A stretch of 27,688 bases of DNA. Origin: JAAFKA01 sp043748455 (GTDB taxonomy: Bacteria; Bacteroidota; Bacteroidia; Cytophagales; Thermoflexibacteraceae). Below are positions 1 to 7,600 of the stretch, piece by piece (position 1 is the first letter of the stretch; each line of letters begins with the position of its first letter). A program made the translations under genes and the position numbers. The stretch lies in assembly GCA_043748455.1 (NCBI GenBank), contig JAYTNF010000068.1:1-27688 (forward strand), read 5' to 3'. A model generated the notes under the pieces. That model made no database searches. It was not told the DNA's origin and saw only the letters and a list, made by a program, of their open reading frames with translations.

Positions 1-897
1 TTAGCCTTAGTTTGCTTTGGACTATTATATTATGGTTTTAATTTTTTGAAGGGCGTAAATTTCTTTTCGCCTGCCCAGCAATATGTTGTTTTATATGACA
101 AAATTGATGGCTTAACAGAATCTAATCCTGTGCAAATCAATGGCTTAACTGTTGGACGTGTGCGTAATATTCGTATTGTTCCAGAGCTAAATTTTAAATT
201 GGCAGTAACCATTGACGTAAATAGAAATGTGGTTCTCAATGATTCTACCTTTGCATATTTATCTTCAACAGGAGTTTTGGGACCTAAGGACATTATTCTA
301 AAAATTGGAAAAGGTACAAAAAACCTAAACAATGGCGACACCCTCCGTTCTGGTGAATTGGACGACATGATGTCAATGCTTAGTAAAAAAGCAAAACCAT
401 TAGCAGATTCTATTGAATACACCATGATGTATCTCAATAAAATGCTTAAAGAATATGGAGAAATGAGTGGGCACATAAGAAAAGTTTTAATCAATACCGA
501 AAGTATGACAGCATCTTTTAGTGGAATTGCCTCTGATAACCGTCAAAGTATTAAAGCAACAATGGATAATGCCGCAAAAATGTCAGCAGGTTTGGCAGAA
601 AGTCAGAAAAAATTAGACCCCATGCTAGCTAAATTTAACACCTTCGCAGATTCATTAAATGCCCTTAAATTAGCATCAACAGTTAATAAAGCAAGTTCAT
701 TAGTTGGCGAAATGAATAAAATGATGACAGCCATTAACCAACAAAAAGGAACAGCAGGTAAAATGATTTATAGTGATTCTTTATATAATAATCTCAATAA
801 AAGTTTAGTTTCTTTGGATTGTTTGTTGATAGATTTTCGCAAAACACCAAAAAGATATGTGCATTTTTCTTTGTTTGGGCGTAAAGATAAAAAGTAA
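1..897 (+). CDS. MlaD/MCE-family lipid-transport protein (5' truncated by window edge)
   Basis: The reading frame is open from base 1, so the start lies outside the window; 298 residues are visible. It opens with the end of an N-terminal membrane helix (LALVCFGLLYYGFNFLKG), the form typical of Bacteroidota MCE proteins. The MCE domain follows, with the conserved GLTESNPVQINGLTVGRV and the STGVLGPKDIIL strand. The second half is a long helical segment, ending in the Bacteroidota-typical SLVSLDCLLIDF and a short basic tail. Family knowledge: such proteins are periplasmic, inner-membrane-anchored substrate-binding parts of Mla-type ABC phospholipid transporters between the two membranes. The partner permease and ATPase genes are not in the window; they may lie upstream. 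The annotation as an MCE protein is firm; the lipid substrate and direction are not shown. Confidence 0.9.
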   Translation, partial: LALVCFGLLYYGFNFLKGVNFFSPAQQYVVLYDKIDGLTESNPVQINGLTVGRVRNIRIVPELNFKLAVTIDVNRNVVLNDSTFAYLSSTGVLGPKDIILKIGKGTKNLNNGDTLRSGELDDMMSMLSKKAKPLADSIEYTMMYLNKMLKEYGEMSGHIRKVLINTESMTASFSGIASDNRQSIKATMDNAAKMSAGLAESQKKLDPMLAKFNTFADSLNALKLASTVNKASSLVGEMNKMMTAINQQKGTAGKMIYSDSLYNNLNKSLVSLDCLLIDFRKTPKRYVHFSLFGRKDKK

Positions 898-907
898 AGT
901 AATTGGA

Positions 908-999
908 TACGTTGTCAATGGTGCTTTTCGCACCTTGACAATCGTAAAAAGTGGAGTTAGCACGATTGTCAAGGTGCGAAAAGCACCATTGACAACGTA
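908..999. repeat. 38-bp perfect inverted repeat between convergent genes
   Basis: Arms 908-945 and 962-999 are exact reverse complements over 38 bp, separated by a 16-base loop. Each arm is itself an imperfect hairpin (GGTGC-ttttc-GCACC flanked by GTCAA/TTGAC), so the unit looks like two REP-type hairpins in opposite orientation. It sits between the MCE gene and a convergent lipoprotein gene and could act as a bidirectional terminator. Confidence 0.9.
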
Positions 1000-1014
1000 C
1001 CTAAAGAATAAAGA

Positions 1015-1740
1015 TTACCTAACTTTCAAATAATATTTATTTAACTTCTCCAATAAGATAACTACCTGATTATCAATAGCTTGTGTTGGAATTGGGACAT
1101 TAGGTTCATCTACTTTGTTATTTTCCTCTTGTGCATAATAAAGCAACTTTTGATTTTTAACATCATAAATAATCATGTGCAACACACTTCGTACATCATC
1201 TGGAAATGTTGGCAATGATGAAGCTGTGGTTGAAGTTGATGAAAAAATTACATCTAATGCTTCCTTTGCATTATAAGTTGCGTTGTCTTGTTCTGTTCTT
1301 TTCAGGGTTTTATAAGTGCCAATGTGATGTAATAAAATTGCATAATTTACACTATTCTTCTTCAAAAACTCATTAAGATATGCGGGAATTGCAACAAAAT
1401 CTAAACGATGTTCTTTAATTTCTTCGAGCAATAAAACCATATCTTTTTGACTTGCTGCCTGAAATTCATTACTAATAAATAATGGATAAGATTCAAAACT
1501 TGTAGGCAACTTTGCAATAATTTGGCTTTGAATATAATTTTTACCTTTTCTAATTCCAATCGTATCTAAAATAGGTTTTTCTTGCTTAAAATCATTCTCT
1601 AAATATAATTGTTCTACATCTATGTATGGTGTCAAAACCGCTATTTTTTTAATGTTTGGCAACGTACTTTTATACGTTTTCGAGGTTTTATAAGTGCCAC
1701 AGGCACTAAAAACTAATAAAAGTAGTAAGTATTTTTTCAT
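1015..1740 (-). CDS. Predicted lipoprotein of unknown function
   Basis: A 241-residue protein with a short N-terminal signal (MKKYLLLLLVFSAC) and a lipobox-like FSAC, so Cys14 is probably lipidated and the protein exported to the envelope. After a basic linker comes IKKIAVLTPYIDVEQLY, then a mixed alpha/beta region with FVAIPAYLNEFLKK and a late strand (VLHMIIYDVKNQKLLYYAQ). The layout 'AVLTP... near the start, IYDVK.. strand, terminal helix' faintly recalls CsgG/LpoB-like envelope lipoproteins, but I cannot assign the family. It is convergent with the MCE gene, and a palindromic repeat lies directly upstream of its ATG. Function unknown. Confidence 0.75.
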   Translation of the reverse strand: MKKYLLLLLVFSACGTYKTSKTYKSTLPNIKKIAVLTPYIDVEQLYLENDFKQEKPILDTIGIRKGKNYIQSQIIAKLPTSFESYPLFISNEFQAASQKDMVLLLEEIKEHRLDFVAIPAYLNEFLKKNSVNYAILLHHIGTYKTLKRTEQDNATYNAKEALDVIFSSTSTTASSLPTFPDDVRSVLHMIIYDVKNQKLLYYAQEENNKVDEPNVPIPTQAIDNQVVILLEKLNKYYLKVR

Positions 1741-1763
1741 GGCTGTCAGTTTTAAACAGTAAT

Positions 1764-1862
1764 TTTGTCATTCTGAGCTTGCAGAGAATCTGACGCTATT
1801 GTATCAAAATCAATAGTTTAGATTCTTGCGGACTGCCGCCCACTTAGCTCAGAATGACAAAA
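1764..1862. repeat. Palindromic intergenic element, family A copy 1
   Basis: The ends are exact inverted repeats (ATTTTGTCATTCTGAGCT at left, its complement at right), with the motif GAATCT and its complement further in and a centre containing ATCAATAGTTTAGATTCTT. Related copies lie at 10291-10370 and 21587-21737. It separates the lipoprotein gene from the pepP-like gene, both on the minus strand. Confidence 0.85.
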
Positions 1863-1873
1863 TATAAAATTAT

Positions 1874-3160
1874 TTAATTCATTAAATCTTCAATTTCCTC
1901 AATTTCTAATGGAATAGTTGCCATTAAATCTTCAACACCATTTTTACGAATCACAACATCATTTTCTAAACGAATACCAAGACCTTCTTCTGGAATATAA
2001 ATACCTGGTTCGCAAGTAAAAACCATTCCTTCTTCAAATTTACGGTATTTATTGCCATAATCATGCACATTTAAGCCCAAATGATGCGAAGTTCCGTGCG
2101 GAAAATATTTTTTGTATAGTGGCTTATTCTTATTTTGTGCTTCCACTTCATGCTTTTTTAACAAGCCCAAACCAATAAGTTCATGCTCCATAATTCTGCC
2201 AACTTCTGCATGATAATCTATCCAATTATTGCCGACTGCCAACAAAGTTTTTGCCTCTTTCATGACTCTCAAAACTGCCGAATATACAGATCTTTGTCGT
2301 TCTGTAAAACGTCCACTAACAGGCAAACATCGTGTAAGGTCTGCGTTATAATTTGCATATTCTGCTGCAATATCTAATAAAATCACATCACCATTTTTAC
2401 AAATTTTATTATTTTCTATATAATGCAATACGCAAGCACTTGCACCCGAAGCAATAATCGGTGTGTATGCAAAACCTGTTGCCCGATTGCGAATAAACTC
2501 ATGAATTAACTCCGCTTCAATTTCGTATTCCCAAACTCCATCTTTAATAAATGGCAAAATTCTACGAAAACCTTTCTCTGTAATTCGGCAAGCCTCACGC
2601 AATAAATCAATTTCGCCCTCACTTTTTATAGCTCGCAACGCATGCATGATTGGTGCAACTCTTTCGTATTTATGCAATGGATATTTTTGCATACAAGTTT
2701 TGCGAAAACGGTCATCTCTGGTTTCTGTTTCGGTACTTGCCCGCAAATGTTCATTGGTATTCAAATAAATATGTTCAGTTTCAAAAACCACTTGTTGCAA
2801 AACTGTATCAAAGTCTTTTAACCAATAAATAGTTTCTATGCCTGACACTTTTCGAGCTTGTTCTTTCGATAATTTTTCGCCTTCCCAAACTGCAATAGTT
2901 TCATTTGTTTCTTTTAGAAACAGCATTTCTTTATATTTTTCTTCTTTGGCATCAGTAATTATGACTAAAATACTCTCCTCTTGGTCAATTCCTGACAAAT
3001 ATAAAATATCTGAATGTTGCTTAAAATTAAAATGTCCATCAGCACTTGTTGGCATTAAATCGGAGGAGTGGAAAATGGCAACAGCATTTGGCTTTAACAT
3101 TGCCCTAAAATTTTCACGATTTTTTGTAAAAATTTGATTATCTATTTGTGCATATCTCAT
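1874..3160 (-). CDS. pepP: Xaa-Pro aminopeptidase (aminopeptidase P, M24B family)
   Basis: A 428-residue protein with the two-domain aminopeptidase P layout: an N-terminal creatinase-like domain (about 1-165) and a C-terminal pita-bread metallopeptidase domain (about 175-425). All five dinuclear metal ligands can be placed: Asp263 (LLDIAAEY), Asp274 (NADLTR), His359 (HGTSHHLGLNVHD), Glu384 (CEPGIYI) and Glu399 (GIRLEND). The length is close to the E. coli PepP size. Family knowledge: it removes N-terminal residues preceding proline in the cytoplasm using Mn2+-type metals. It starts at ATG 3158-3160, divergent from the gldA-like gene across a 150-bp spacer in which I found no convincing promoter pair. 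Confidence 0.95.
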   Translation of the reverse strand: MRYAQIDNQIFTKNRENFRAMLKPNAVAIFHSSDLMPTSADGHFNFKQHSDILYLSGIDQEESILVIITDAKEEKYKEMLFLKETNETIAVWEGEKLSKEQARKVSGIETIYWLKDFDTVLQQVVFETEHIYLNTNEHLRASTETETRDDRFRKTCMQKYPLHKYERVAPIMHALRAIKSEGEIDLLREACRITEKGFRRILPFIKDGVWEYEIEAELIHEFIRNRATGFAYTPIIASGASACVLHYIENNKICKNGDVILLDIAAEYANYNADLTRCLPVSGRFTERQRSVYSAVLRVMKEAKTLLAVGNNWIDYHAEVGRIMEHELIGLGLLKKHEVEAQNKNKPLYKKYFPHGTSHHLGLNVHDYGNKYRKFEEGMVFTCEPGIYIPEEGLGIRLENDVVIRKNGVEDLMATIPLEIEEIEDLMN

Positions 3161-3310
3161 AAAATAGTGCTATTTGGTTAAGTTCTGGTTAAGTTTTGTC
3201 TGAAATTAATTTCTGCAATAACGTAGAATTTTGGAACAAAAACAATAACTAATCAAAAGAAAGTGTTACTTTCGCAATACTTTTTAAAATCAATTACATA
3301 AATAATAACC

Positions 3311-4273
3311 ATGTCATTGCAAATACAAAATCTTACAAAAATCTATGGCACACAAAAAGCTGTTGCAAATATTTCTTTTGAAGCTACAAAAGGAAATATT
3401 GTCGGCTTTTTAGGTCCAAATGGTGCAGGAAAATCGACAACGATGAAAATTGCAACGTGTTATGTGCCACCAACAAGTGGAACTGTAAAAGTTTGTGGTT
3501 ATGATGTCATGGAATTTCCCTTAGAAGTACGTCAAAAAATTGGATATTTGCCCGAACATAATCCGCTATATTTGGACATGTATGTGCAAGAATATTTGGA
3601 ATTTATGGGTGGTTTGTATGACTTAAAAGGAAAAGTATTAAAAAATAGGGTTGCTGAAATGATAGAACTTTGTGGTTTGGGCGTGGAACAACACAAGAAA
3701 ATTGCAACACTTTCCAAGGGATATCGACAACGGGTTGGATTGGCACAAGCCTTAATTCATAATCCAGAAGTGCTGATTCTTGATGAACCCACAACAGGTT
3801 TAGACCCAAATCAAATATTAGAAATTCGCAAAGTGATTAAAGAAATTAGCAAAGATAAAACTGTTATTTTTTCTACGCATATTATGCAAGAAGTTAAGGC
3901 TTTGTGTAATGAAGTGATAATCATTAAGTTAGGCGAAATTGTTGCTAATCATACAATGAATGAATTGCAAAATTTGCAAAATGAAGTGAAAATATTTGTA
4001 GAATTTGCCGAAAATATAGACATAGAAATATTTAGAACTTTGCCACAAATTAAGGCTATAAAAACAATTAATTCAAGACAGTTTGAACTAACAACCCAAA
4101 ATAATAGCAAATTTCATGAAAATAACGAAAATGAAACTCATGAAAACTGGGAAAATTTCACAGATATTCGTGCCGAAATTTTCAGAAAAACAGTCGAAAA
4201 TCAATGGACTTTGTTAGAAATCCGCAAAGAAGAAACGACATTAGAAAAAGTATTTTATGAATTGACAAAGTAA
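3311..4273 (+). CDS. gldA: GldA-like ABC transporter ATP-binding protein
   Basis: A 320-residue ABC ATPase with Walker A GPNGAGKS (35-42), signature LSKGYRQ (134-140), Walker B VLILDEP (154-160) and switch His190. The Q-loop position reads YLPEHNPLYLDMYV, a wording characteristic of GldA, the gliding-motility ABC ATPase of Bacteroidota. The C-terminal domain contains an Asn/Glu/His-rich low-complexity insert at about 264-282 before the closing helix. Known biology: GldA works with the permease subunits GldF and GldG, which are not adjacent here. Without those partners, a generic ABC-2 type exporter ATPase remains possible. The gene's stop codon lies within the left arm of the following terminator hairpin. 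Confidence 0.85.
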   Translation: MSLQIQNLTKIYGTQKAVANISFEATKGNIVGFLGPNGAGKSTTMKIATCYVPPTSGTVKVCGYDVMEFPLEVRQKIGYLPEHNPLYLDMYVQEYLEFMGGLYDLKGKVLKNRVAEMIELCGLGVEQHKKIATLSKGYRQRVGLAQALIHNPEVLILDEPTTGLDPNQILEIRKVIKEISKDKTVIFSTHIMQEVKALCNEVIIIKLGEIVANHTMNELQNLQNEVKIFVEFAENIDIEIFRTLPQIKAIKTINSRQFELTTQNNSKFHENNENETHENWENFTDIRAEIFRKTVENQWTLLEIRKEETTLEKVFYELTK

Positions 4274-4312
4274 TCATTTAGTGCAGGCTAAAATCTTGCA
4301 CTAAATGATTAC
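4270..4312. terminator. Bidirectional terminator hairpin
   Basis: A perfect 16-bp stem (4270-4285 with 4297-4312) and an 11-base loop lie exactly between the stop codons of two convergent genes. The left arm includes the gldA-like TAA. It is too short and tidy to be one of the longer palindromic elements, so termination for both genes is the simplest reading. Confidence 0.75.
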
Positions 4313-4314
4313 TT

Positions 4315-5091
4315 CTAGTGTTGCAAATTCATTAATGCAGTAAAAGCATCACGCATATTTGAGCCTGATTTTTCATTTTCTACTAATTTTGGGTGGTCTT
4401 TTAGTCCTTTTTGTCCTTTTAAAATTGCTTCTTTATGTTTCTTATCTTTCAATAAATCTGTCCAAAACTTATTCCATTCTTCTAATGAAAGTCGAGGATT
4501 ATCAACTCTATTTCGTTTCATAAATGCGTCTATTTGTGCTGTTGCAATATTTAAAGCCACCATTTTTGCTTCACTTGCTTCTGGCTCTGTCATAGGAAGC
4601 ACATCTGATTTTGACTTCTTTTTATTCACAAATGCCTCATATTTAGGTGCAACTTCCGACATCAACAATACAACATCATATTTCAGAATTTCTGAAGTCA
4701 TTTTTTTGCGAATTGTAGGGTAATCTATTTTATTATTTCTCGCAATTTTCAATAATGAAGTCATCAAATCTTTCTGTCCACTAAACGCAGGCAATAACAT
4801 AGACTCCGCAAATACTTGGTCTGTGTATGATTTCCAAGAAGCAGTTTTCAGTTTGCTAACCGCATCTAAATATTCTTGTGCCATAGATTTACCAAGAAAA
4901 GCCTTACTTTGAACACTATCTCCGTATGTAGTTAGCATTTCATTAGCATTTTTTATTTGCGTTTGCAAGCTGTCGAGAGATTTTGCTATATTATTTTTAT
5001 CTGTTTGTGCATATAACAAGTGTGTAAGCAAAAACAAAACAGTTAAGAAGTAAGTTTTGCGAAGTATTTTATGAAGTATTTTATGAAACAT
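4315..5091 (-). CDS. Secreted protein of unknown function
   Basis: A 258-residue protein with a signal peptide (hydrophobic core TYFLTVLFLLTHLLYAQ, likely cleavage near Gln29). The mature part is predominantly helical and charged, with no cysteines and no motif I recognise. The N-terminal residues before the core contain a short duplication (HKILHKILRK) arising from a direct DNA repeat at 5064-5090, so the exact start could be uncertain by a few codons. It is convergent with the gldA-like gene and divergent from hemE. Function unknown; probably periplasmic or outer-membrane associated. Confidence 0.75.
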   Translation of the reverse strand: MFHKILHKILRKTYFLTVLFLLTHLLYAQTDKNNIAKSLDSLQTQIKNANEMLTTYGDSVQSKAFLGKSMAQEYLDAVSKLKTASWKSYTDQVFAESMLLPAFSGQKDLMTSLLKIARNNKIDYPTIRKKMTSEILKYDVVLLMSEVAPKYEAFVNKKKSKSDVLPMTEPEASEAKMVALNIATAQIDAFMKRNRVDNPRLSLEEWNKFWTDLLKDKKHKEAILKGQKGLKDHPKLVENEKSGSNMRDAFTALMNLQH

Positions 5092-5123
5092 AGATTAAGA
5101 TATTAATATTTCTGAATGATTAT

Positions 5124-5131
5124 CAAATGTA
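5124..5131 (-). promoter_or_regulatory. Candidate -7 box for the secreted-protein gene
   Basis: On the minus strand this reads TACATTTG, a perfect match to the Bacteroidota -7 consensus TAnnTTTG, 33 bases upstream of the ATG. No clear -33 TTG is seen at the usual distance, so this is only half supported. Confidence 0.4.
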
Positions 5132-5169
5132 TAAATTTTTAGAGAAAAAATAATAATATCATATAAAGA

Positions 5170-5199
5170 TTTCATGTAGTTTGTTATTCTTTATATTTG
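5170..5199 (+). promoter_or_regulatory. Putative hemE promoter
   Basis: TATATTTG (5192-5199) matches the Bacteroidota -7 box TAnnTTTG, with TTTC (5170-5173) as a near-consensus -33 element 18 bases upstream. It predicts transcription starting a few bases after 5200, which supports the hemE start at 5229 and rules out starts before 5200. Confidence 0.55.
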
Positions 5200-5228
5200 C
5201 GAACAAAAAAATCACATTACTAATTTTC

Positions 5229-6260
5229 ATGAAACTCACAAATGATTTATTATTGCGTGCTGCCAAAGGAGAAGTTACCGAAAGAACTCCTGTTTGGTTG
5301 ATGCGTCAAGCTGGGCGAATTTTGCCCGAATATAGAGCTGTAAGAGAAAGCCTAAATGGTTTTATAGATTTAGTCAAAAATCCTGCACGTGCTGCTGAAG
5401 TTACTATTCAGCCTGTTGATATTTTGGGTGTTGATGCCGCAATTATCTTTTCTGATATTTTGGTAATTCCCGAAGCTATGGGTTTGCCTTACGAAATGCA
5501 AGAAAAAAAGGGGCCAAGTTTTCCAAGAACCATTGAAACAGAAGCTGATTTGCAACGCTTAAAAGTAGCTGATGCAGCTTCAGATTTAGGCTATGTAACA
5601 GATGCCATTCGTTTGACAAAGAAAGAATTACATGGCAGAGTGCCATTAATTGGTTTTGCAGGTGCACCATTTACCATATTTACTTATATGATTGAAGGTG
5701 GTGGTTCAAAAACTTTCTCGAAAGCACGAAAAATGATGTACCAAAACCCGCAACTTTCACACAAATTGTTGCAAATGATAACAGATAGCACCATTAATTA
5801 TTTGAAAGAACAAATAAAAGCAGGTGTAGATTTGGTACAATTATTTGATTCGTGGGCAGGAATTTTACCACCATCACAATACACTGAATTTAGTTTGACT
5901 TACATTAATCAAATTTGCCAAGCAATTACAGAAGTTCCAAAAACAGTGTTTGCAAAAGGTGCTTTTTTTGCACGCAAAGAAATGGGAAATTTAGCTTGCG
6001 AAGTTGTTGGATTAGATTGGAATATGGACGCAGTAGAATCTCGCCAACTTATTGGAAATCAGAAAGTTCTGCAAGGAAATCTTGACCCTTGTGTGTTATA
6101 TGCACCTTATGATGTAATTCGCAAAGAAACAAAATTGATGTTATCGCAGTTTGGAAATCATAAACATATTGCAAATCTTGGACATGGCGTATATCCAGAC
6201 ATTGAAGTTGATAAGGTAAAATGTTTTATTGAGGCAGTAAAAGAATTTAGTGTAAGGTAG
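5229..6260 (+). CDS. hemE: Uroporphyrinogen decarboxylase
   Basis: A 343-residue enzyme (the E. coli protein is about 354). It converts uroporphyrinogen III to coproporphyrinogen III in the cytoplasm, a step of haem synthesis. Visible signatures are PVWLMRQAGR (21-30, substrate-binding Arg26 and Arg30), FSDIL with the essential Asp76, FTYMIEGGGS with the conserved Tyr, and NLGHGVYPD near the end with the conserved His. I chose ATG 5229 (MKLTNDLLL): the 16 upstream in-frame codons begin inside the promoter and do not resemble the family. No other haem genes are adjacent. A palindromic AT-rich repeat follows the stop. Confidence 0.97.
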   Translation: MKLTNDLLLRAAKGEVTERTPVWLMRQAGRILPEYRAVRESLNGFIDLVKNPARAAEVTIQPVDILGVDAAIIFSDILVIPEAMGLPYEMQEKKGPSFPRTIETEADLQRLKVADAASDLGYVTDAIRLTKKELHGRVPLIGFAGAPFTIFTYMIEGGGSKTFSKARKMMYQNPQLSHKLLQMITDSTINYLKEQIKAGVDLVQLFDSWAGILPPSQYTEFSLTYINQICQAITEVPKTVFAKGAFFARKEMGNLACEVVGLDWNMDAVESRQLIGNQKVLQGNLDPCVLYAPYDVIRKETKLMLSQFGNHKHIANLGHGVYPDIEVDKVKCFIEAVKEFSVR

Positions 6261-6261
6261 A

Positions 6262-6353
6262 AATAATTATGAATTATGAATTAATTTTATGATAATCAAT
6301 TAGTTAATTTCATAATTCATAATTCATAATTTATAATTAATTCATAATTATTT
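6262..6353. repeat. AT-rich palindrome of ATTCATA-type heptamers
   Basis: Left half carries runs of GAATTAT, right half runs of the complement ATTCATA, forming a long imperfect hairpin between hemE and a convergent gene. The same heptamer makes up the element at 7961-8056. It may terminate both flanking genes. Confidence 0.7.
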
Positions 6354-6354
6354 T

Positions 6355-6831
6355 CTAACTAAACATTTTTGAGAAACCACCTAACAAATCACCGCCTTTA
6401 TCTCCTAAAAAACTTTTTGCGATGCCTGCTATTGCGTCATTGCCACTAATTCCGAGTTTATCTAATAAATCTCCTTCATTATTTGCAGTACCACTTTCAG
6501 AACTTGCAAATTTTTGCATCACAAAAGGCACAATAATACCTGCCGCAGTTTGTGCAATTTGTGAACTAATGCCAACTTTTGCTGCCAAATCTACTGCTAA
6601 ATTTGTAATCATGCTGCCAACAACAGGATTTGAAGTTGTAGCTGCACCACCATTAAACAAACTCATGATTTGTCCAACATTGCCACTTGCAACTTGACTA
6701 ATTAATGTGTTTGTTAAAGAATCTTTGGTAACATCAAGGCTTTTTTCTACTTGTGAGCCTTGTAAACCTGCTTTTTGTTGTAATTGAGAACTTAATTGTT
6801 CTTTGCCAAATTCGATAAGTTGGTCTAACAT
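6355..6831 (-). CDS. Small Ala/Gly-rich helical protein, possibly DUF937-like
   Basis: A 158-residue protein with no signal peptide or membrane segment. It is rich in Gly, Ala, Ser and Leu, with an N-terminal amphipathic helix (MLDQLIEFGKEQLSSQLQQK) and a C-terminal segment GDKGGDLLGGFSKMF. The style (Gly-Leu loops, several short helices, 'LGISGNDAIAGIAKSFLG') resembles DUF937/YidB-like proteins, a family of unknown function, but this is a resemblance rather than a motif match. It is convergent with hemE across the heptamer palindrome. Function unknown. Confidence 0.7.
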   Translation of the reverse strand: MLDQLIEFGKEQLSSQLQQKAGLQGSQVEKSLDVTKDSLTNTLISQVASGNVGQIMSLFNGGAATTSNPVVGSMITNLAVDLAAKVGISSQIAQTAAGIIVPFVMQKFASSESGTANNEGDLLDKLGISGNDAIAGIAKSFLGDKGGDLLGGFSKMFS

Positions 6832-6962
6832 GTGTTGTTTATTTAAAGGGTTGATGACTATTTTAAAAAATTACGATTATAATATTACAATCCCACTACA
6901 ATAAACCTATTATTTTTGTAATATACAAGTAAATCAAAAAAGTTATCTTTTGGAAAAGAGGT

Positions 6963-7223
6963 TTAGCTATTTTTTTGATAAAGCTGCTCTTTCGCCGCAA
7001 ACCAATAACTATCCTGATTATCCGTTTGAGAACCTCCTTCAAGCCAAAGATAATAAGCTAATAACTTAATTTGTTGAGAGTTATCTAAAAAAAACTCACA
7101 TGTACCATCTTTAAAAGGTGGAGAACCAAAAAAATCCTGCCTTCCTAAAATTTCAGCAGTATGACGGTAACAATCTAATTTTAATGTGCAGGAATTGCCG
7201 ATGCACAAGCATATATCGGACAT
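6963..7223 (-). CDS. Small Cys-cluster protein with DUF2934-like C terminus
   Basis: An 86-residue protein. The N-terminal part has Cys5, Cys7, Cys12, Cys18 and Cys42 in the setting CxGxxCxxKxxCYRHTA ... GTCEFF, an arrangement seen in small uncharacterised Bacteroidota proteins and suggestive of metal binding. The C-terminal part (about 51-80) reads AYYLWLEGGS ... DSYWFAAKEQL, which resembles the DUF2934 pattern (a Y-x-LW-x-x-G region followed by W-x-x-A-E/K-x-x-L). Whether these really are two joined domains needs a profile search. A TAnnTTTG box lies upstream. Function unknown. Confidence 0.7.
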   Translation of the reverse strand: MSDICLCIGNSCTLKLDCYRHTAEILGRQDFFGSPPFKDGTCEFFLDNSQQIKLLAYYLWLEGGSQTDNQDSYWFAAKEQLYQKNS

Positions 7224-7251
7224 TTAATTATGGATTATGAAATATAAATTA

Positions 7252-7259
7252 CAAAATTA
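7252..7259 (-). promoter_or_regulatory. Candidate -7 box for the Cys-cluster protein gene
   Basis: It reads TAATTTTG on the minus strand, a perfect TAnnTTTG, about 30 bases upstream of the ATG. Candidate TTG -33 elements exist at spacings of 16 and 24, neither ideal. Confidence 0.4.
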
Positions 7260-7340
7260 TACTACTAAACTTCCACAATATTGCAATAAAACAATGATAA
7301 TTACAGCAATATAATCAAAAAAATTAAATTATTATTTTTT

Positions 7341-7394
7341 TAGTTAAACAACTATAAAAATAGTTGCAAAACTAAAAAACTCTTTTTATCTTTG
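7341..7394 (+). promoter_or_regulatory. Promoter and tandem operator for the blaI-like operon
   Basis: TTG (7364-7366), a 20-base spacer and TATCTTTG (7387-7394) make a consensus Bacteroidota promoter. Two palindromes of identical design, TAGTT-N4-AACTA, lie at 7341-7354 and 7361-7374 with centres 20 bp apart, about two helical turns. The second covers the -33 box. Between them CAACTAT-AAAA-ATAGTTG (7349-7366) is also a perfect dyad. The position suits autorepression by the BlaI-type product; the binding protein is inferred. Confidence 0.7.
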
Positions 7395-7407
7395 TTTCAA
7401 GAAAAGA

Positions 7408-7567
7408 ATTTGGTTCTCTGACAATTTTTGTGGAAATGATTAGCAAAAAACTTTTGGAAAATAAAAAAAACTTTCCAAAAGTAGCTATACTTTCCAAAAG
7501 CTTTTTGGCTTTTGGAAAGTTTTTGCCTTAAAAATACTTTTCCACAAAAATTGTCAGAGAGCCAAAT
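7408..7567. repeat. Inverted-repeat element with two internal hairpins in the blaI leader
   Basis: Terminal inverted repeats 7408-7436 and 7539-7567 match at 28 of 29 positions. Inside are two stem-loops built from the same word: ACTTTTGGAAA (7450) with TTTCCAAAAGT (ending 7482), and ACTTTCCAAAAGC (7489-7501) with its complement (7508-7520), the latter followed by TTTTT. It lies between the promoter and the ATG, so the leader RNA should fold strongly. Confidence 0.85.
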
Positions 7568-7600
7568 ATTTGAAGTTAAACATACTTAAAATTAAAAACC

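Noticed and set aside
30..494. Long antisense frame over the MCE gene
   Set aside because: It lies entirely opposite a well-conserved coding region and has no protein features of its own.
3267..3274. TACTTTCG as a promoter box for the gldA-like gene
   Set aside because: One mismatch to TAnnTTTG and no TTG at 17-23 bases upstream; too weak to list.
5181..5228. Upstream in-frame extension of hemE
   Set aside because: It begins inside the predicted promoter, before the transcription start, and has no resemblance to HemE N termini.
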